NCBI GenBank assembly: GCA_015295885.1
Contig: DVEE01000089.1
Coordinates: 1-15,655, forward strand
Direction of reading: 5' to 3'
Source of the DNA: Leptolyngbyaceae cyanobacterium M65_K2018_010
Lineage (GTDB): Bacteria; Cyanobacteriota; Cyanobacteriia; Phormidesmidales; Phormidesmidaceae
DNA length: 15,655 bases
In this document: positions 1 through 6,658 of the stretch, in pieces
Position numbering within the stretch: position 1 is the stretch's first letter
How the letters are laid out: the number at the start of each line of letters is the position of its first letter
Position numbers and translations under genes: made by a program
The notes under the pieces: model-generated
What the model saw: only the letters and a program-made list of their open reading frames with translations
What the model was told of the DNA's origin: nothing
Database searches by the model: none

Positions 1-470
1 CCGGTGGGCCACTGCTCAACCTCAATGGCGAGGTGATTGGGGTCAATACGGCCATTATTCAGGGGGCCCAGGGTCTAGGGTTTGCCATTCCCATCAACAC
101 GGTGCAGCAGATTAGCACCCAACTGATCGAAAAAGGTCGGGTTGAGCATGCTTACCTGGGCATTCAAATGGTTACGTTGTCCCCCGAAATGAAGGACAAT
201 ATCAACAACAATCCCAACAGCCCTTTCACCGTAACAGAGACGGAAGGAGTGTTGATTGCTCGAGTCATGCCGAACTCCCCAGCGGCCCAGGCCGGCCTTA
301 GAGCCGGTGATGTCATCATCGCCGTAAACGGCCAATCGGTTAAGGAAGGAGCCTTGGTGCAGCAGGCCGTAGAGCGTTCCACCGTGGGGCAGTCCATGGC
401 CATTACCCTCAGGCGCAACGGTCAAGAACAAACCCTCACCGTGCGCCCCGGCAACTTGCCCACCCAGTAA
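1..470 (+). CDS. HtrA/Deg-family serine protease with PDZ domain (3' part)
   Basis: This is the C-terminal part of a trypsin-like HtrA/DegP/HhoA protease that starts upstream of the window. Reading from base 3 gives GGPLLNLNGEVIGVNTAI, the segment just after the catalytic serine in the usual GNSGGPL motif. Bases 1-2 (cc) fit the end of that Ser codon, so the nucleophile sits on the window edge. GLGFAIPI completes the protease fold. A PDZ domain follows from about base 150 (YLGIQ, then GVLIARVMPNSPAAQAGLRAGDVI split across two stretches, and a final strand ending LTVRPG). Family members are periplasmic or thylakoid-lumen proteases that degrade or refold damaged proteins, with PDZ sensing of unfolded C-termini. 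One PDZ domain follows the protease part, as in cyanobacterial HhoA/HhoB/HtrA. Which paralogue it is cannot be decided from this fragment. A strong terminator follows directly. Confidence 0.93.
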   Translation, partial: GGPLLNLNGEVIGVNTAIIQGAQGLGFAIPINTVQQISTQLIEKGRVEHAYLGIQMVTLSPEMKDNINNNPNSPFTVTETEGVLIARVMPNSPAAQAGLRAGDVIIAVNGQSVKEGALVQQAVERSTVGQSMAITLRRNGQEQTLTVRPGNLPTQ

Positions 471-518
471 TGCATCTGCCACAGATTCCCCCAGGGAAAG
501 CGGGGAATCCACCCAGCC

Positions 519-549
519 AGGACGCAGCTGAGCCTGCGTCCTTTTTTTA
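519..549 (+). terminator. Rho-independent terminator of the HtrA-like gene
   Basis: A perfect 9-bp stem (aggacgcag at 519-527, ctgcgtcct at 534-542) with a 6-nt loop runs straight into seven T residues (542-548). It lies about 50 bp after the HtrA-type stop codon and 160 bp before htpX, so it should separate the two transcription units. It is the clearest intrinsic terminator in the window. Confidence 0.9.
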
Positions 550-619
550 GCTGGGGGGTGAGGACGGCCCCTGGGCCAAGGTGCTGGCCCCAGGCCGGGG
601 AGATCCGAGGTCGCCCCTG

Positions 620-625
620 TATACT
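620..625 (+). promoter_or_regulatory. Possible -10 element for htpX
   Basis: TATACT lies 84 bp upstream of the htpX start and downstream of the terminator of the preceding gene, so a promoter is expected here. I do not see a good -35 hexamer at 16-18 bp, so this is only a -10-like match. Confidence 0.3.
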
Positions 626-708
626 AGGTAACGACTTGGGTTAGGCACCATCCCCCTCGTCCCCAACCCAAGGCTTCCCCCCTCCCTTCCCATTCCGGAG
701 AATTAGCC

Positions 709-1593
709 ATGAATCAGCTTAAAACCCTGGCCTTGTTGTCCCTGCTGTCTGGCTTGCTGGTGGGCCTGGGGTACTGGATCATCGGTGGCCCCACAGGCAT
801 TGTGATTGGTTTGGCCATGGCGGCTCTGGGGAATCTCAGTTCCTGGTACTTTTCAGACAAAATTGCCCTGGCCGCCTACCAGGCCCAGCCTGTCAGTCGG
901 GCACAAGCCCCAGAACTCTACGCCCTTGTTGAACGCCTCAGCCAGGCCGCCGAAATTCCCATGCCTGCGGTGTACCTGGTGCCCAGCCCCGCTGCCAATG
1001 CCTTTGCCACGGGCCGCGATCCCAGCCATGCCGCCGTCGCCGTTACCGAAGGCATTGTGAATCTGCTGTCCCCAGAAGAGCTGGAAGGGGTGATTGCCCA
1101 CGAGCTTTCTCACATTCTTAATCGGGATACCTTGACCCAGGCCGTTGCCGCCACCATAGCCGGGGCGATTTCCTCCTTGGCCTATATGGCCCAGTGGGCT
1201 AGCTATGGCATGGCCTACAACCGGGACGAAAACCGCGGCCCTAACCCCATTGGCCTGTTACTGGCGGTGATTGTGGCACCCCTGGCGGCGACCCTGATTC
1301 AAATGACCATTTCTCGCACCCGCGAGTTTGAAGCCGATGCTGGCTCCGCCCGTTTGACCCAAAATCCCCGCGCATTGGCCAGTGCCCTGCAAAAGTTAGA
1401 GGCAAGCGCCCGCCAGAGACCAATTCAGGGCAACCCCGCCTACGAACCCCTGTTGATTATCAACGCCTTTGCCCGAGAGGGTATGGCCAGTCTATTTGCC
1501 ACCCACCCTTCAACGGAAGCGCGGATTGAAAAGCTACTGGCCCTGGCGGCCGAAATGGCCACTGCGGGCCAACGACAACGCGTAGATCGCTAG
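709..1593 (+). CDS. htpX: M48-family zinc metalloprotease HtpX
   Basis: A membrane-bound zinc endopeptidase that in the family cleaves misfolded membrane proteins, alongside FtsH. The 294 residues match the usual HtpX length (about 290). Two hydrophobic segments open the protein (about 6-25 and 30-47). The NAFATG motif (about 97-102) precedes the zinc motif HELSH at 131-135 (ligands His131 and His135, catalytic Glu132). The third ligand is expected in REFEAD, probably Glu206, within SRTREFEADAGSARL. Further hydrophobic stretches lie at about 145-160 and 181-199. THPSTEARI near the C-terminus is also typical. The ATG is preceded by GGAG about 10 nt upstream (ccggagaattagcc). The gene stands alone between a terminator and the convergent bestrophin gene, whose end is only 23 bp away. 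Confidence 0.93.
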   Translation: MNQLKTLALLSLLSGLLVGLGYWIIGGPTGIVIGLAMAALGNLSSWYFSDKIALAAYQAQPVSRAQAPELYALVERLSQAAEIPMPAVYLVPSPAANAFATGRDPSHAAVAVTEGIVNLLSPEELEGVIAHELSHILNRDTLTQAVAATIAGAISSLAYMAQWASYGMAYNRDENRGPNPIGLLLAVIVAPLAATLIQMTISRTREFEADAGSARLTQNPRALASALQKLEASARQRPIQGNPAYEPLLIINAFAREGMASLFATHPSTEARIEKLLALAAEMATAGQRQRVDR

Positions 1594-1616
1594 GCTGAGG
1601 GTTCCCTAAGCCCGAC

Positions 1617-2579
1617 TCAAACTCCAGGTTCTAGGGAGAGTCCGACCCGGGGTTGCTGCCCTATGCCCGTGCTGGGGACCAGGGAAATCAAATCCTCAGT
1701 GTTTTGCTCCATGGTGCGGCAAATGGCATCCAGGGGCAGATCGTTGGGGTCATGGCCAAAGGGGTTTTCGATCTCAATGCCAATTTCCTCAATCCCAAAC
1801 ACGGCAAAGCTAATTAACCCCACCACAAAGGGAGTCCCCCAACCGAGGGAATCCACCATTTGAAAGGGCAGGGCCAGACAGTAGAGCATCACCAACTGTT
1901 TCAGGTGAATTGAGTAGGCCAGGGGCATGGGGGTTTTGAGAATTCGTTCGCAGCCCCCTAGGGTATCGACCAGATCATCCAGGGCTTCCAGGCAGTAGGT
2001 GAGTTGGTAGGGGTTGAGTTTGCCGCCAGCTTCCTGGGTTTGCAGATAGTCGGCCAGCCAAAAGGCAATCTCTAGAGGTGGGTTGTTCACGGTCTGCAGC
2101 TTGGCAAATTGTTCTGCAGAAACCAAATGGGCTAATTCCTGGTTGGGCGGTTCGCCGCGGAGATGCAGCTTCATGGCGATGGCAAAGGCTGGCAGCAGGC
2201 GGATGGCGGCCACCTTAGCGGTCTGGTCAGCGGGTTGGTGTTCTTGGATGGCCACCCACATTTGCCGAGCTAAGTTGCGAGTTAGGTTAACCACCCCACC
2301 CCAGAGTTTGCGCCCTTCCCAGTAGCGCTCGTAGGAAGTATTGGTCCTAAAAACCAGCAATAAACCCAGCACCAGCGTGGGCACCAAAGAACCCAAAATG
2401 GGAGAGGACACCGGCCAACCCCACCGATACAGACCGTAAACCATCAGGGCGAAGAAGGCACAGAGCGCCGTTCTGGGGAGCACCGCTGGAATTACTGAAC
2501 CCTGCAGGCTAAACAGAACTCTAAACCAACTGCGTTCGTAACTTTCCGTGGATTTGCCCCCCTCAAGCCGTTTTCGCAC
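1617..2579 (-). CDS. Bestrophin-type anion channel family protein (UPF0187)
   Basis: A multi-pass membrane protein of the bestrophin family; bacterial and thylakoid members form pentameric anion-permeable channels. Family landmarks: WFRVLFSLQGSVIP then VLPRT near the N-terminus, FRTNTSYERYWEGRKLWG in the first third, GCERILKTPMPLAYSIHLKQ in the middle, and FGIEEIGIEIENPFGHDPND then LPLD near the end. Hydrophobic helices lie near the start (around ALCAFFALMVYGLY and LVPTLVLGLLLVF) and in the last third (LVMLYCLALPF, VVGLISFAVFG). I chose the GTG at 2579 because GGAG lies 8 nt upstream. A TTG at 2618 would add 13 residues but starts inside a 21-bp tandem repeat and has poorer Shine-Dalgarno spacing. 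It converges on htpX and diverges from the ARM-like/thyX unit. Transport of chloride or bicarbonate is a family inference; selectivity cannot be read from the sequence. Confidence 0.9.
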   Translation of the reverse strand: MRKRLEGGKSTESYERSWFRVLFSLQGSVIPAVLPRTALCAFFALMVYGLYRWGWPVSSPILGSLVPTLVLGLLLVFRTNTSYERYWEGRKLWGGVVNLTRNLARQMWVAIQEHQPADQTAKVAAIRLLPAFAIAMKLHLRGEPPNQELAHLVSAEQFAKLQTVNNPPLEIAFWLADYLQTQEAGGKLNPYQLTYCLEALDDLVDTLGGCERILKTPMPLAYSIHLKQLVMLYCLALPFQMVDSLGWGTPFVVGLISFAVFGIEEIGIEIENPFGHDPNDLPLDAICRTMEQNTEDLISLVPSTGIGQQPRVGLSLEPGV

Positions 2580-2604
2580 CGGCCCTGCTCCAATGGTTGA
2601 ATTT

Positions 2605-2646
2605 TTTCTTTCCTTCAAATTTTAATTTCTTTCCTTCAAAGTTTAA
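2605..2646. repeat. Two-copy 21-bp tandem repeat upstream of the bestrophin gene
   Basis: Unit A (2605-2625) and unit B (2626-2646) are 21 bp each and differ at one position (T2620 versus G2641). On the minus strand each unit carries the purine-rich stretch GAAGGAAAG, which resembles a Shine-Dalgarno sequence. The repeat lies between the two divergent genes, just upstream of the preferred bestrophin GTG start, and contains the alternative TTG start (2618). The AT-rich composition contrasts with the GC-rich surroundings. Confidence 0.85.
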
Positions 2647-2842
2647 GGGGTTGGTCAAGCCGGTTGACCGGGGACAGCCAGGCCGGGGCTGGGGTAAACG
2701 GTGGCGGCAGGGGCAAAAGTCTGACTCTACCCCAGGGCCAGACTCCACCAATGATAAAAAGCCTAACCAGGTTTGGGCATTAGCCGCGAACCAGTCTAAG
2801 ATTGAAAGGCAAAATTTTGCCGTTCAGCGATCGCCTTTTTCC

Positions 2843-3751
2843 GTGGTTCACCCTGCTGTCACCGAACTTTCGCCCCGTCCAGATCGCCACCCCTGGGTGA
2901 GTCAAGTCAGGGCTAAGGCCCGCCTCACCCGTTGGCAGTCCACCTCCGGTCCGGCTTGCTGGTGGGGGCTAGGGCTGGCCAGCTTTGCCCTGGGTTTGAT
3001 GAATGGGGCTTTGGTGATTTCAGCGGGGGTTGGAGTAGTCGCCTACCGCCAGTTGGCGCAGCTTTCTCCCCGGCAATGGCAGGCCCTGCGGCAGCAGGTA
3101 GACCGAGCCCTACCCCGACCTGGTTCGACCTCCCAAAGGGCCCTGGTCCTCAGTCTTTTGCTCACGGCCAGCACCTACACCATGACCTCCCTCTGGCAGA
3201 GTACCCATTCCCTGGTGATGGCCCTGGTACTCACGGGCCAAACCGCCCTCACCTTTTTTGTCGTCGGCCTCCTGTTGCGATCAACCCGCTCCTCCACCGA
3301 TCCATCCAGGCCTCCATCCCTGGGTTTGCCCCAGGGGCATGACTCCCTGGTTCAGCCTAGGCCGGAACCGGATCAGACTGTAGCCAGCTTTGAGCGACTT
3401 TTAGGGGACTTGACCCAGGCGGACCCGCTCAAGCGCCTGATTGCCGTGCGCCAACTGAGCCGGCTGGTGGGGGAGGCCCCCGCAGACCAGGCCTATGGGG
3501 ATGGGGCCACCGTCACCCTGCAGTCCCATACGATGGACTGTTTCCATGTCATGCTAGCCCACGAACCTGAGCCCATTGTGCGATCGGCGGTGCGGCAGGC
3601 CCTGACCTTACTCAGAGCCTCTCCCCCCCTACCCGCCGGGGCCTCTCCCCTAGGGTCGGTGCAGCCGCTAGCCCCCGATCCTAAGGCGGCCGTTTCGCCT
3701 CGCCAGGGACGTCGCCTAGCGGCTGAGTACGTTGAATACCTAGAAGTCTGA
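2843..3751 (+). CDS. Cyanobacterial membrane protein with ARM/HEAT-like C-terminal region
   Basis: Function unknown. I recognise it, with moderate confidence, as the cyanobacterial 'armadillo-type fold-containing' membrane protein group. The central part has hydrophobic segments: CWWGLGLASFALGLMNGALV followed by ISAGVGVVAY, then ALVLSLLLTASTYTM, then LVMALVLTGQTALTFFVVGLL. A proline-rich linker follows, then amphipathic helices (DPLKRLIAVRQLSRLVGEA; EPIVRSAVRQALTLLRAS) that look like one or two ARM/HEAT repeats. The open frame extends upstream to 2597, but its first residues are translated from a 21-bp tandem repeat and look non-coding. I therefore place the start at the GTG at 2843; GTG at 2897 is an alternative, and neither has a good Shine-Dalgarno. 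thyX begins 9 nt after its stop, so the two are probably co-transcribed. A partner or scaffold role at the membrane is only a guess. Confidence 0.7.
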   Translation: MVHPAVTELSPRPDRHPWVSQVRAKARLTRWQSTSGPACWWGLGLASFALGLMNGALVISAGVGVVAYRQLAQLSPRQWQALRQQVDRALPRPGSTSQRALVLSLLLTASTYTMTSLWQSTHSLVMALVLTGQTALTFFVVGLLLRSTRSSTDPSRPPSLGLPQGHDSLVQPRPEPDQTVASFERLLGDLTQADPLKRLIAVRQLSRLVGEAPADQAYGDGATVTLQSHTMDCFHVMLAHEPEPIVRSAVRQALTLLRASPPLPAGASPLGSVQPLAPDPKAAVSPRQGRRLAAEYVEYLEV

Positions 3752-3760
3752 GGCCCATTC

Positions 3761-4483
3761 ATGGATCGGTTTACGGTTGAGGTGATTTCCCAAACCCCTA
3801 ATCCCCAGCAGACCATGTATGCCGCCATGCATCAGGACTATGCCGAGGGGTTTGTCATGCATGAACGGCCGCAATGGCCCAGTGAAGCCCGCTGCGGCGA
3901 AATTTTGGTCACCAATCTGCTCAAGGGCGGTCGCGGCCACTACGGCCCCCTGGAACATCCCCAGATCGTTTTTAATGTGGGCTGGTTTCCCCACAGCACC
4001 ATGCAGCAAATTCGCACCCATCGGGTGGGGGTGAGCTTTGATGTTCAATCCTTTCGCTATACCGGGCAGCGGATTCTGGATGTGGTTGAGGGCAAGCGTT
4101 CGGTGGAAGAGGTGTTTTACCTAAGGCCCCTGGGATTTTACACCGATCGCCAGGGCAAGAAATACGAATATACTCCTGAGGCTCGCCAACAGGACCTGGA
4201 TTGGTGCCTAGAGGCCAGCCGTCGGTACAAAGAGCGCATTGACCAGGGCTTTGCCGAAGAACATGCCCGCGGCTTGATTCCCTTTGATATTCGCCAGCAC
4301 TGGGTAATGTCCGCCAATGTGCGATCGCTGATGCACCTGCTGGATCTGCGCTGGAAGGCCGACGCCCAGTTGGAAGCCCAGAAAATGTGCGAGGCAATCT
4401 GGCCCCACTTTAAGAGCTGGGTACCGGCGATCGCGGCCTGGTACGAAGAAAACCGTCTGAAGAAGGCCAAGTTGGCCCCCTAG
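3761..4483 (+). CDS. thyX: FAD-dependent thymidylate synthase ThyX
   Basis: ThyX makes dTMP from dUMP using methylene-tetrahydrofolate as carbon donor and reduced FAD as hydride carrier, the alternative to ThyA. The 240-residue protein has the ThyX signature region at 85-100, RTHRVGVSFDVQSFRY. This corresponds to the general RHR-x7-S motif but with Thr in place of the first Arg and one extra residue, a form I associate with cyanobacterial ThyX. HYGPLEHPQIVFNV (60-73) and WFPHSTMQQIR just upstream are also conserved. The C-terminal part (DIRQHWVMSANVRSLMHLLD, then LRWKADAQLE) carries the substrate-binding NxRSL-type segment. The ATG at 3761 lies 9 nt after the upstream stop; no strong Shine-Dalgarno is visible (gaggccc is the nearest), which fits translational coupling. 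Cytosolic and probably homotetrameric by family. Confidence 0.95.
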   Translation: MDRFTVEVISQTPNPQQTMYAAMHQDYAEGFVMHERPQWPSEARCGEILVTNLLKGGRGHYGPLEHPQIVFNVGWFPHSTMQQIRTHRVGVSFDVQSFRYTGQRILDVVEGKRSVEEVFYLRPLGFYTDRQGKKYEYTPEARQQDLDWCLEASRRYKERIDQGFAEEHARGLIPFDIRQHWVMSANVRSLMHLLDLRWKADAQLEAQKMCEAIWPHFKSWVPAIAAWYEENRLKKAKLAP

Positions 4484-4527
4484 AAGGTCGGACAAAACCT
4501 CGGTTTTTGGGTCGCCGTTCTCCGCAC

Positions 4528-4555
4528 GGCATGTCTATTCCTGAATGGATATGCC
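4528..4555. repeat. Long near-perfect hairpin between convergent thyX and decarboxylase genes
   Basis: ggcatgtctattc (4528-4540) and gaatggatatgcc (4543-4555) form a 13-bp stem with two G-U pairs in RNA and a 2-nt central gap, so in practice a slightly larger loop. It sits in the 111-bp gap between two convergent stops. It could act as a bidirectional terminator, but no T-tract adjoins it; a REP-like or MITE remnant is another option. Confidence 0.45.
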
Positions 4556-4594
4556 TGATCGACAAGCCGAGGGTCTCGCTGAGCCTGGCCCCCG

Positions 4595-6025
4595 TCAACC
4601 TTGGCGTAGCCAGTCATCCAACTGATCAAACAACGGGGCCAGGTGCCCAGCCGTGGTAAAGGGATTCAGTAGAACCGCCTTCAGCCAAAGGTGTCCGCGC
4701 AGGCGAGGTAAGGACAAAAACACCTGAGCTTGCTTCAGCAGCCGCTGTTGCGCCTGGGCATTCCAGCCATCCCACCGATCGGGGGCAAGATGCGGGGGGC
4801 AGCCGCGGAAGCAAACCAGATTCATCTCCGGTTCCGTCGCCAAGGATAGGTCAGAGCGCTGGCGAAGGTGTTCCACCATCACGGCCGTCAAGGCGTAGCT
4901 CCCATCAACCAGGGCGGCATAGCCAGCCTTGCCCAAGTGCTGGAGCGAGAGCCACAGCTTCAGTACGTCTGGATGGCGAGTCCCCTGCACAGAGATCTCC
5001 CCCAGGTTAGTCCAGCGGGGTTCCGCGTTCATGTAAGGGGCGGCAATGCGAAAGTGACTGTCCAGCAGGGCCATGTCGCGAAATAGTACCGAGGCACAGG
5101 TTTTGGTAACGTAGAGCCACTTCTGCGGGTTAAAGGTGATCGAATCCGCTTGTTCAATGCCCGCTAGGCGATGGCGATGGGTGGGAGAAAAGGCGATCGC
5201 CCCACCGTAGGCCGCATCCACATGGAACCACAGGTCGTAGGCCTGGGCAATGCGATGGATTTCGACGAGGGGGTCAATGTTACCCGTGACGGTGGTGCCG
5301 GCGGTGGCCACCACGGCAAAGGGACGCTTGCCCTCGGCCAGGGCCGCTCGAATCAGAGTCTCCAAGGCGTCGGGCTGCATCTGGGCGTTAGCATTGGTGG
5401 GCACCAACCCCACCCCCTCTAGCCCCAGGCCGAGGATCATCGCGGCCTTTTGAATCGAGGAGTGGGCCATCTCCGAGGCCAGGATCAGCGGTGAGGGCTG
5501 CCTAGCCAAACCACTCTGGCCGCAGCCCAGCTTAACATTGCGGGCCAGGGTCAAGGCCTGTAGATTGGCCAGGGTGCCCCCACTCACTAGCAGCCCCCCC
5601 GCCCTATCCCCCAGGCCAAAAATCTGGGCCATTTCCGCCATCAGCAAGGGCTCTAGGCGGGATAGCACCGGCGACATTTCCACACTCAGCATATTGTTGT
5701 TGAGGGCCGCCGCCACCCAATCCCCCAGGATGGAGGCGGTGGTGGGGAGCGGGTCCATATGCCCCAGGTAGCCGGGGTGGGCCGGATTCATGGACTCCGC
5801 CATAATCGTCTGCAGGGGGGCCAACAGGTCGGCGATCGCCCCCGGTTGTTCTGGAATAGCCGGGTAGGCGGTGGTGACTGGCTGGGGCAAGGGAGCCCGC
5901 TTTCCCGCCTGGGTTAGGTGGTTGAGAATGGCTTGGGTCACCGTCTGAAAAATATCCTCAATGGCCGCTCGATTCTGGCCAAAGGGGTCAACAAAGGCAG
6001 TGGTAGGCAGCACGGGGAAGGACAA
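4595..6025 (-). CDS. PLP-dependent group II decarboxylase (aromatic-L-amino-acid / diaminobutyrate decarboxylase family)
   Basis: A 476-residue fold-type I PLP enzyme of the Pfam pyridoxal-dependent decarboxylase family. Visible landmarks: HPGYLGHMDP (83-92), SGGTLANLQALTLAR (148-162), SEMAHSS with the His that should stack on PLP (His188), TAGTTVTGNIDP (241-252), HVDAAYGG with the pyridine-N aspartate (Asp270), and FNPQKWLYV with the Schiff-base lysine (Lys302). APYM contains Tyr331, which may correspond to the catalytic loop Tyr of animal aromatic decarboxylases. The residue before the lysine is Gln, where most family members have His. The start is a TTG at 6025 with AGAGG 7 nt upstream; a GTG four codons later is possible. 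It is divergent from the small membrane-protein gene. The substrate (aromatic amino acid, diaminobutyrate, aspartate or other) cannot be assigned from sequence. Confidence 0.9.
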   Translation of the reverse strand: MSFPVLPTTAFVDPFGQNRAAIEDIFQTVTQAILNHLTQAGKRAPLPQPVTTAYPAIPEQPGAIADLLAPLQTIMAESMNPAHPGYLGHMDPLPTTASILGDWVAAALNNNMLSVEMSPVLSRLEPLLMAEMAQIFGLGDRAGGLLVSGGTLANLQALTLARNVKLGCGQSGLARQPSPLILASEMAHSSIQKAAMILGLGLEGVGLVPTNANAQMQPDALETLIRAALAEGKRPFAVVATAGTTVTGNIDPLVEIHRIAQAYDLWFHVDAAYGGAIAFSPTHRHRLAGIEQADSITFNPQKWLYVTKTCASVLFRDMALLDSHFRIAAPYMNAEPRWTNLGEISVQGTRHPDVLKLWLSLQHLGKAGYAALVDGSYALTAVMVEHLRQRSDLSLATEPEMNLVCFRGCPPHLAPDRWDGWNAQAQQRLLKQAQVFLSLPRLRGHLWLKAVLLNPFTTAGHLAPLFDQLDDWLRQG

Positions 6026-6038
6026 AGGGAACCTCTTT

Positions 6039-6053
6039 CACCGTAACGCGGTG
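6039..6053. promoter_or_regulatory. Small inverted repeat in divergent intergenic region
   Basis: caccg (6039-6043) and cggtg (6049-6053) flank a 5-nt loop. It lies 14 bp upstream of the decarboxylase TTG start and would fall in its leader. It may be an operator or a leader hairpin; the repeat is short enough to be chance. Confidence 0.25.
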
Positions 6054-6138
6054 TCCTAGTAGCCATACTAAGGCTTCCTGGGCGGCGCCAGGGATGATCC
6101 GCGGCAGGACTGGGGCAGGTAGCCTTTCCACTCTGCCC

Positions 6139-6144
6139 TATAAT
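6139..6144 (+). promoter_or_regulatory. Consensus -10 element (TATAAT) for the small membrane-protein gene
   Basis: A perfect TATAAT sits 37 bp upstream of the GTG start at 6182, a normal distance for a short 5' leader. The position about 17 bp further upstream (near 6116-6121, caggta) is a poor -35, so an activator or an extended context may be needed. Confidence 0.45.
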
Positions 6145-6181
6145 CTTTGGAGATTCTTAAACTTTCTCTACTGATATCCCT

Positions 6182-6544
6182 GTGTATTCCCAACCTCCCT
6201 ACGTTCTACTATTGGCCGGTTTTTTAGCGGCGGTTACCTCTGGCTACGCCTTTAGCACAGCCCTGCAGCAGTCGGTGAATGACTGGAACCAAAGACGATC
6301 CACTCGGATTCTGGCAAATTTGCGAGGGCCGCAATTACAAATTCCCTTCCTGGGCATTTGCGTGGGGGTGTGCGTATTCCTGGCCTCTGGCATTCAACTG
6401 TTTGGCTTTTCCGGCAAAGTGGCCTACGCCATGGGGATTCCCCTCACCGTGCTCAGCGGCCTGCTGATCTGGTCGCAATTGGGCAAAATCCTAGTGCTCA
6501 TTGAGCAGGGAGGCTCCAAGGCCCTAGACCTGGATGCCTTTTAG
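6182..6544 (+). CDS. Small conserved-looking integral membrane protein, function unknown
   Basis: A 120-residue protein that I do not recognise by name. It has three hydrophobic segments: about 7-27 (YVLLLAGFLAAVTSGYAFST), about 54-76 (IPFLGICVGVCVFLASGIQL) and about 80-97 (AYAMGIPLTVLSGLLIW). A basic loop, DWNQRRSTRILANLRGP, lies between the first two, and the C-terminus is short and acidic (KALDLDAF). The start is a GTG at 6182; I see no strong Shine-Dalgarno, but a perfect TATAAT lies 37 bp upstream. Low-bias, hydrophobic composition and the promoter favour a real gene. A short GC hairpin (gggcgg/ccgccc, 6544-6562) overlaps the stop codon. It is monocistronic and diverges from the decarboxylase gene. 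Confidence 0.75.
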   Translation: MYSQPPYVLLLAGFLAAVTSGYAFSTALQQSVNDWNQRRSTRILANLRGPQLQIPFLGICVGVCVFLASGIQLFGFSGKVAYAMGIPLTVLSGLLIWSQLGKILVLIEQGGSKALDLDAF

Positions 6545-6562
6545 GGCGGGGTTAAACCGCCC
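6544..6562. other. GC-rich hairpin at the 3' end of the small membrane-protein gene
   Basis: gggcgg (6544-6549) pairs with ccgccc (6557-6562) across a 7-nt loop, starting at the last base of the stop codon. There is no following T-run, so terminator function is uncertain. The next gene (msrA) is convergent. Confidence 0.35.
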
Positions 6563-6658
6563 CAGGCCTCTACGCCCTGGCAGTCACCCCCCTCTCTACC
6601 CCGCTGGCCTTGTCCCTGCATCCTACGGCTTCATTCAGCGATAGAGTTACCCCAGCCC

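Noticed and set aside
2597..2842. Upstream extension of the ARM-like protein frame
   Set aside because: The first residues are translated from the 21-bp tandem repeat and the rest is low-complexity; the conserved-looking part begins after about 2840.
3493..3828. Minus-strand frame opposite the ARM-like/thyX junction
   Set aside because: A shadow of two well-supported plus-strand genes with no independent signal.
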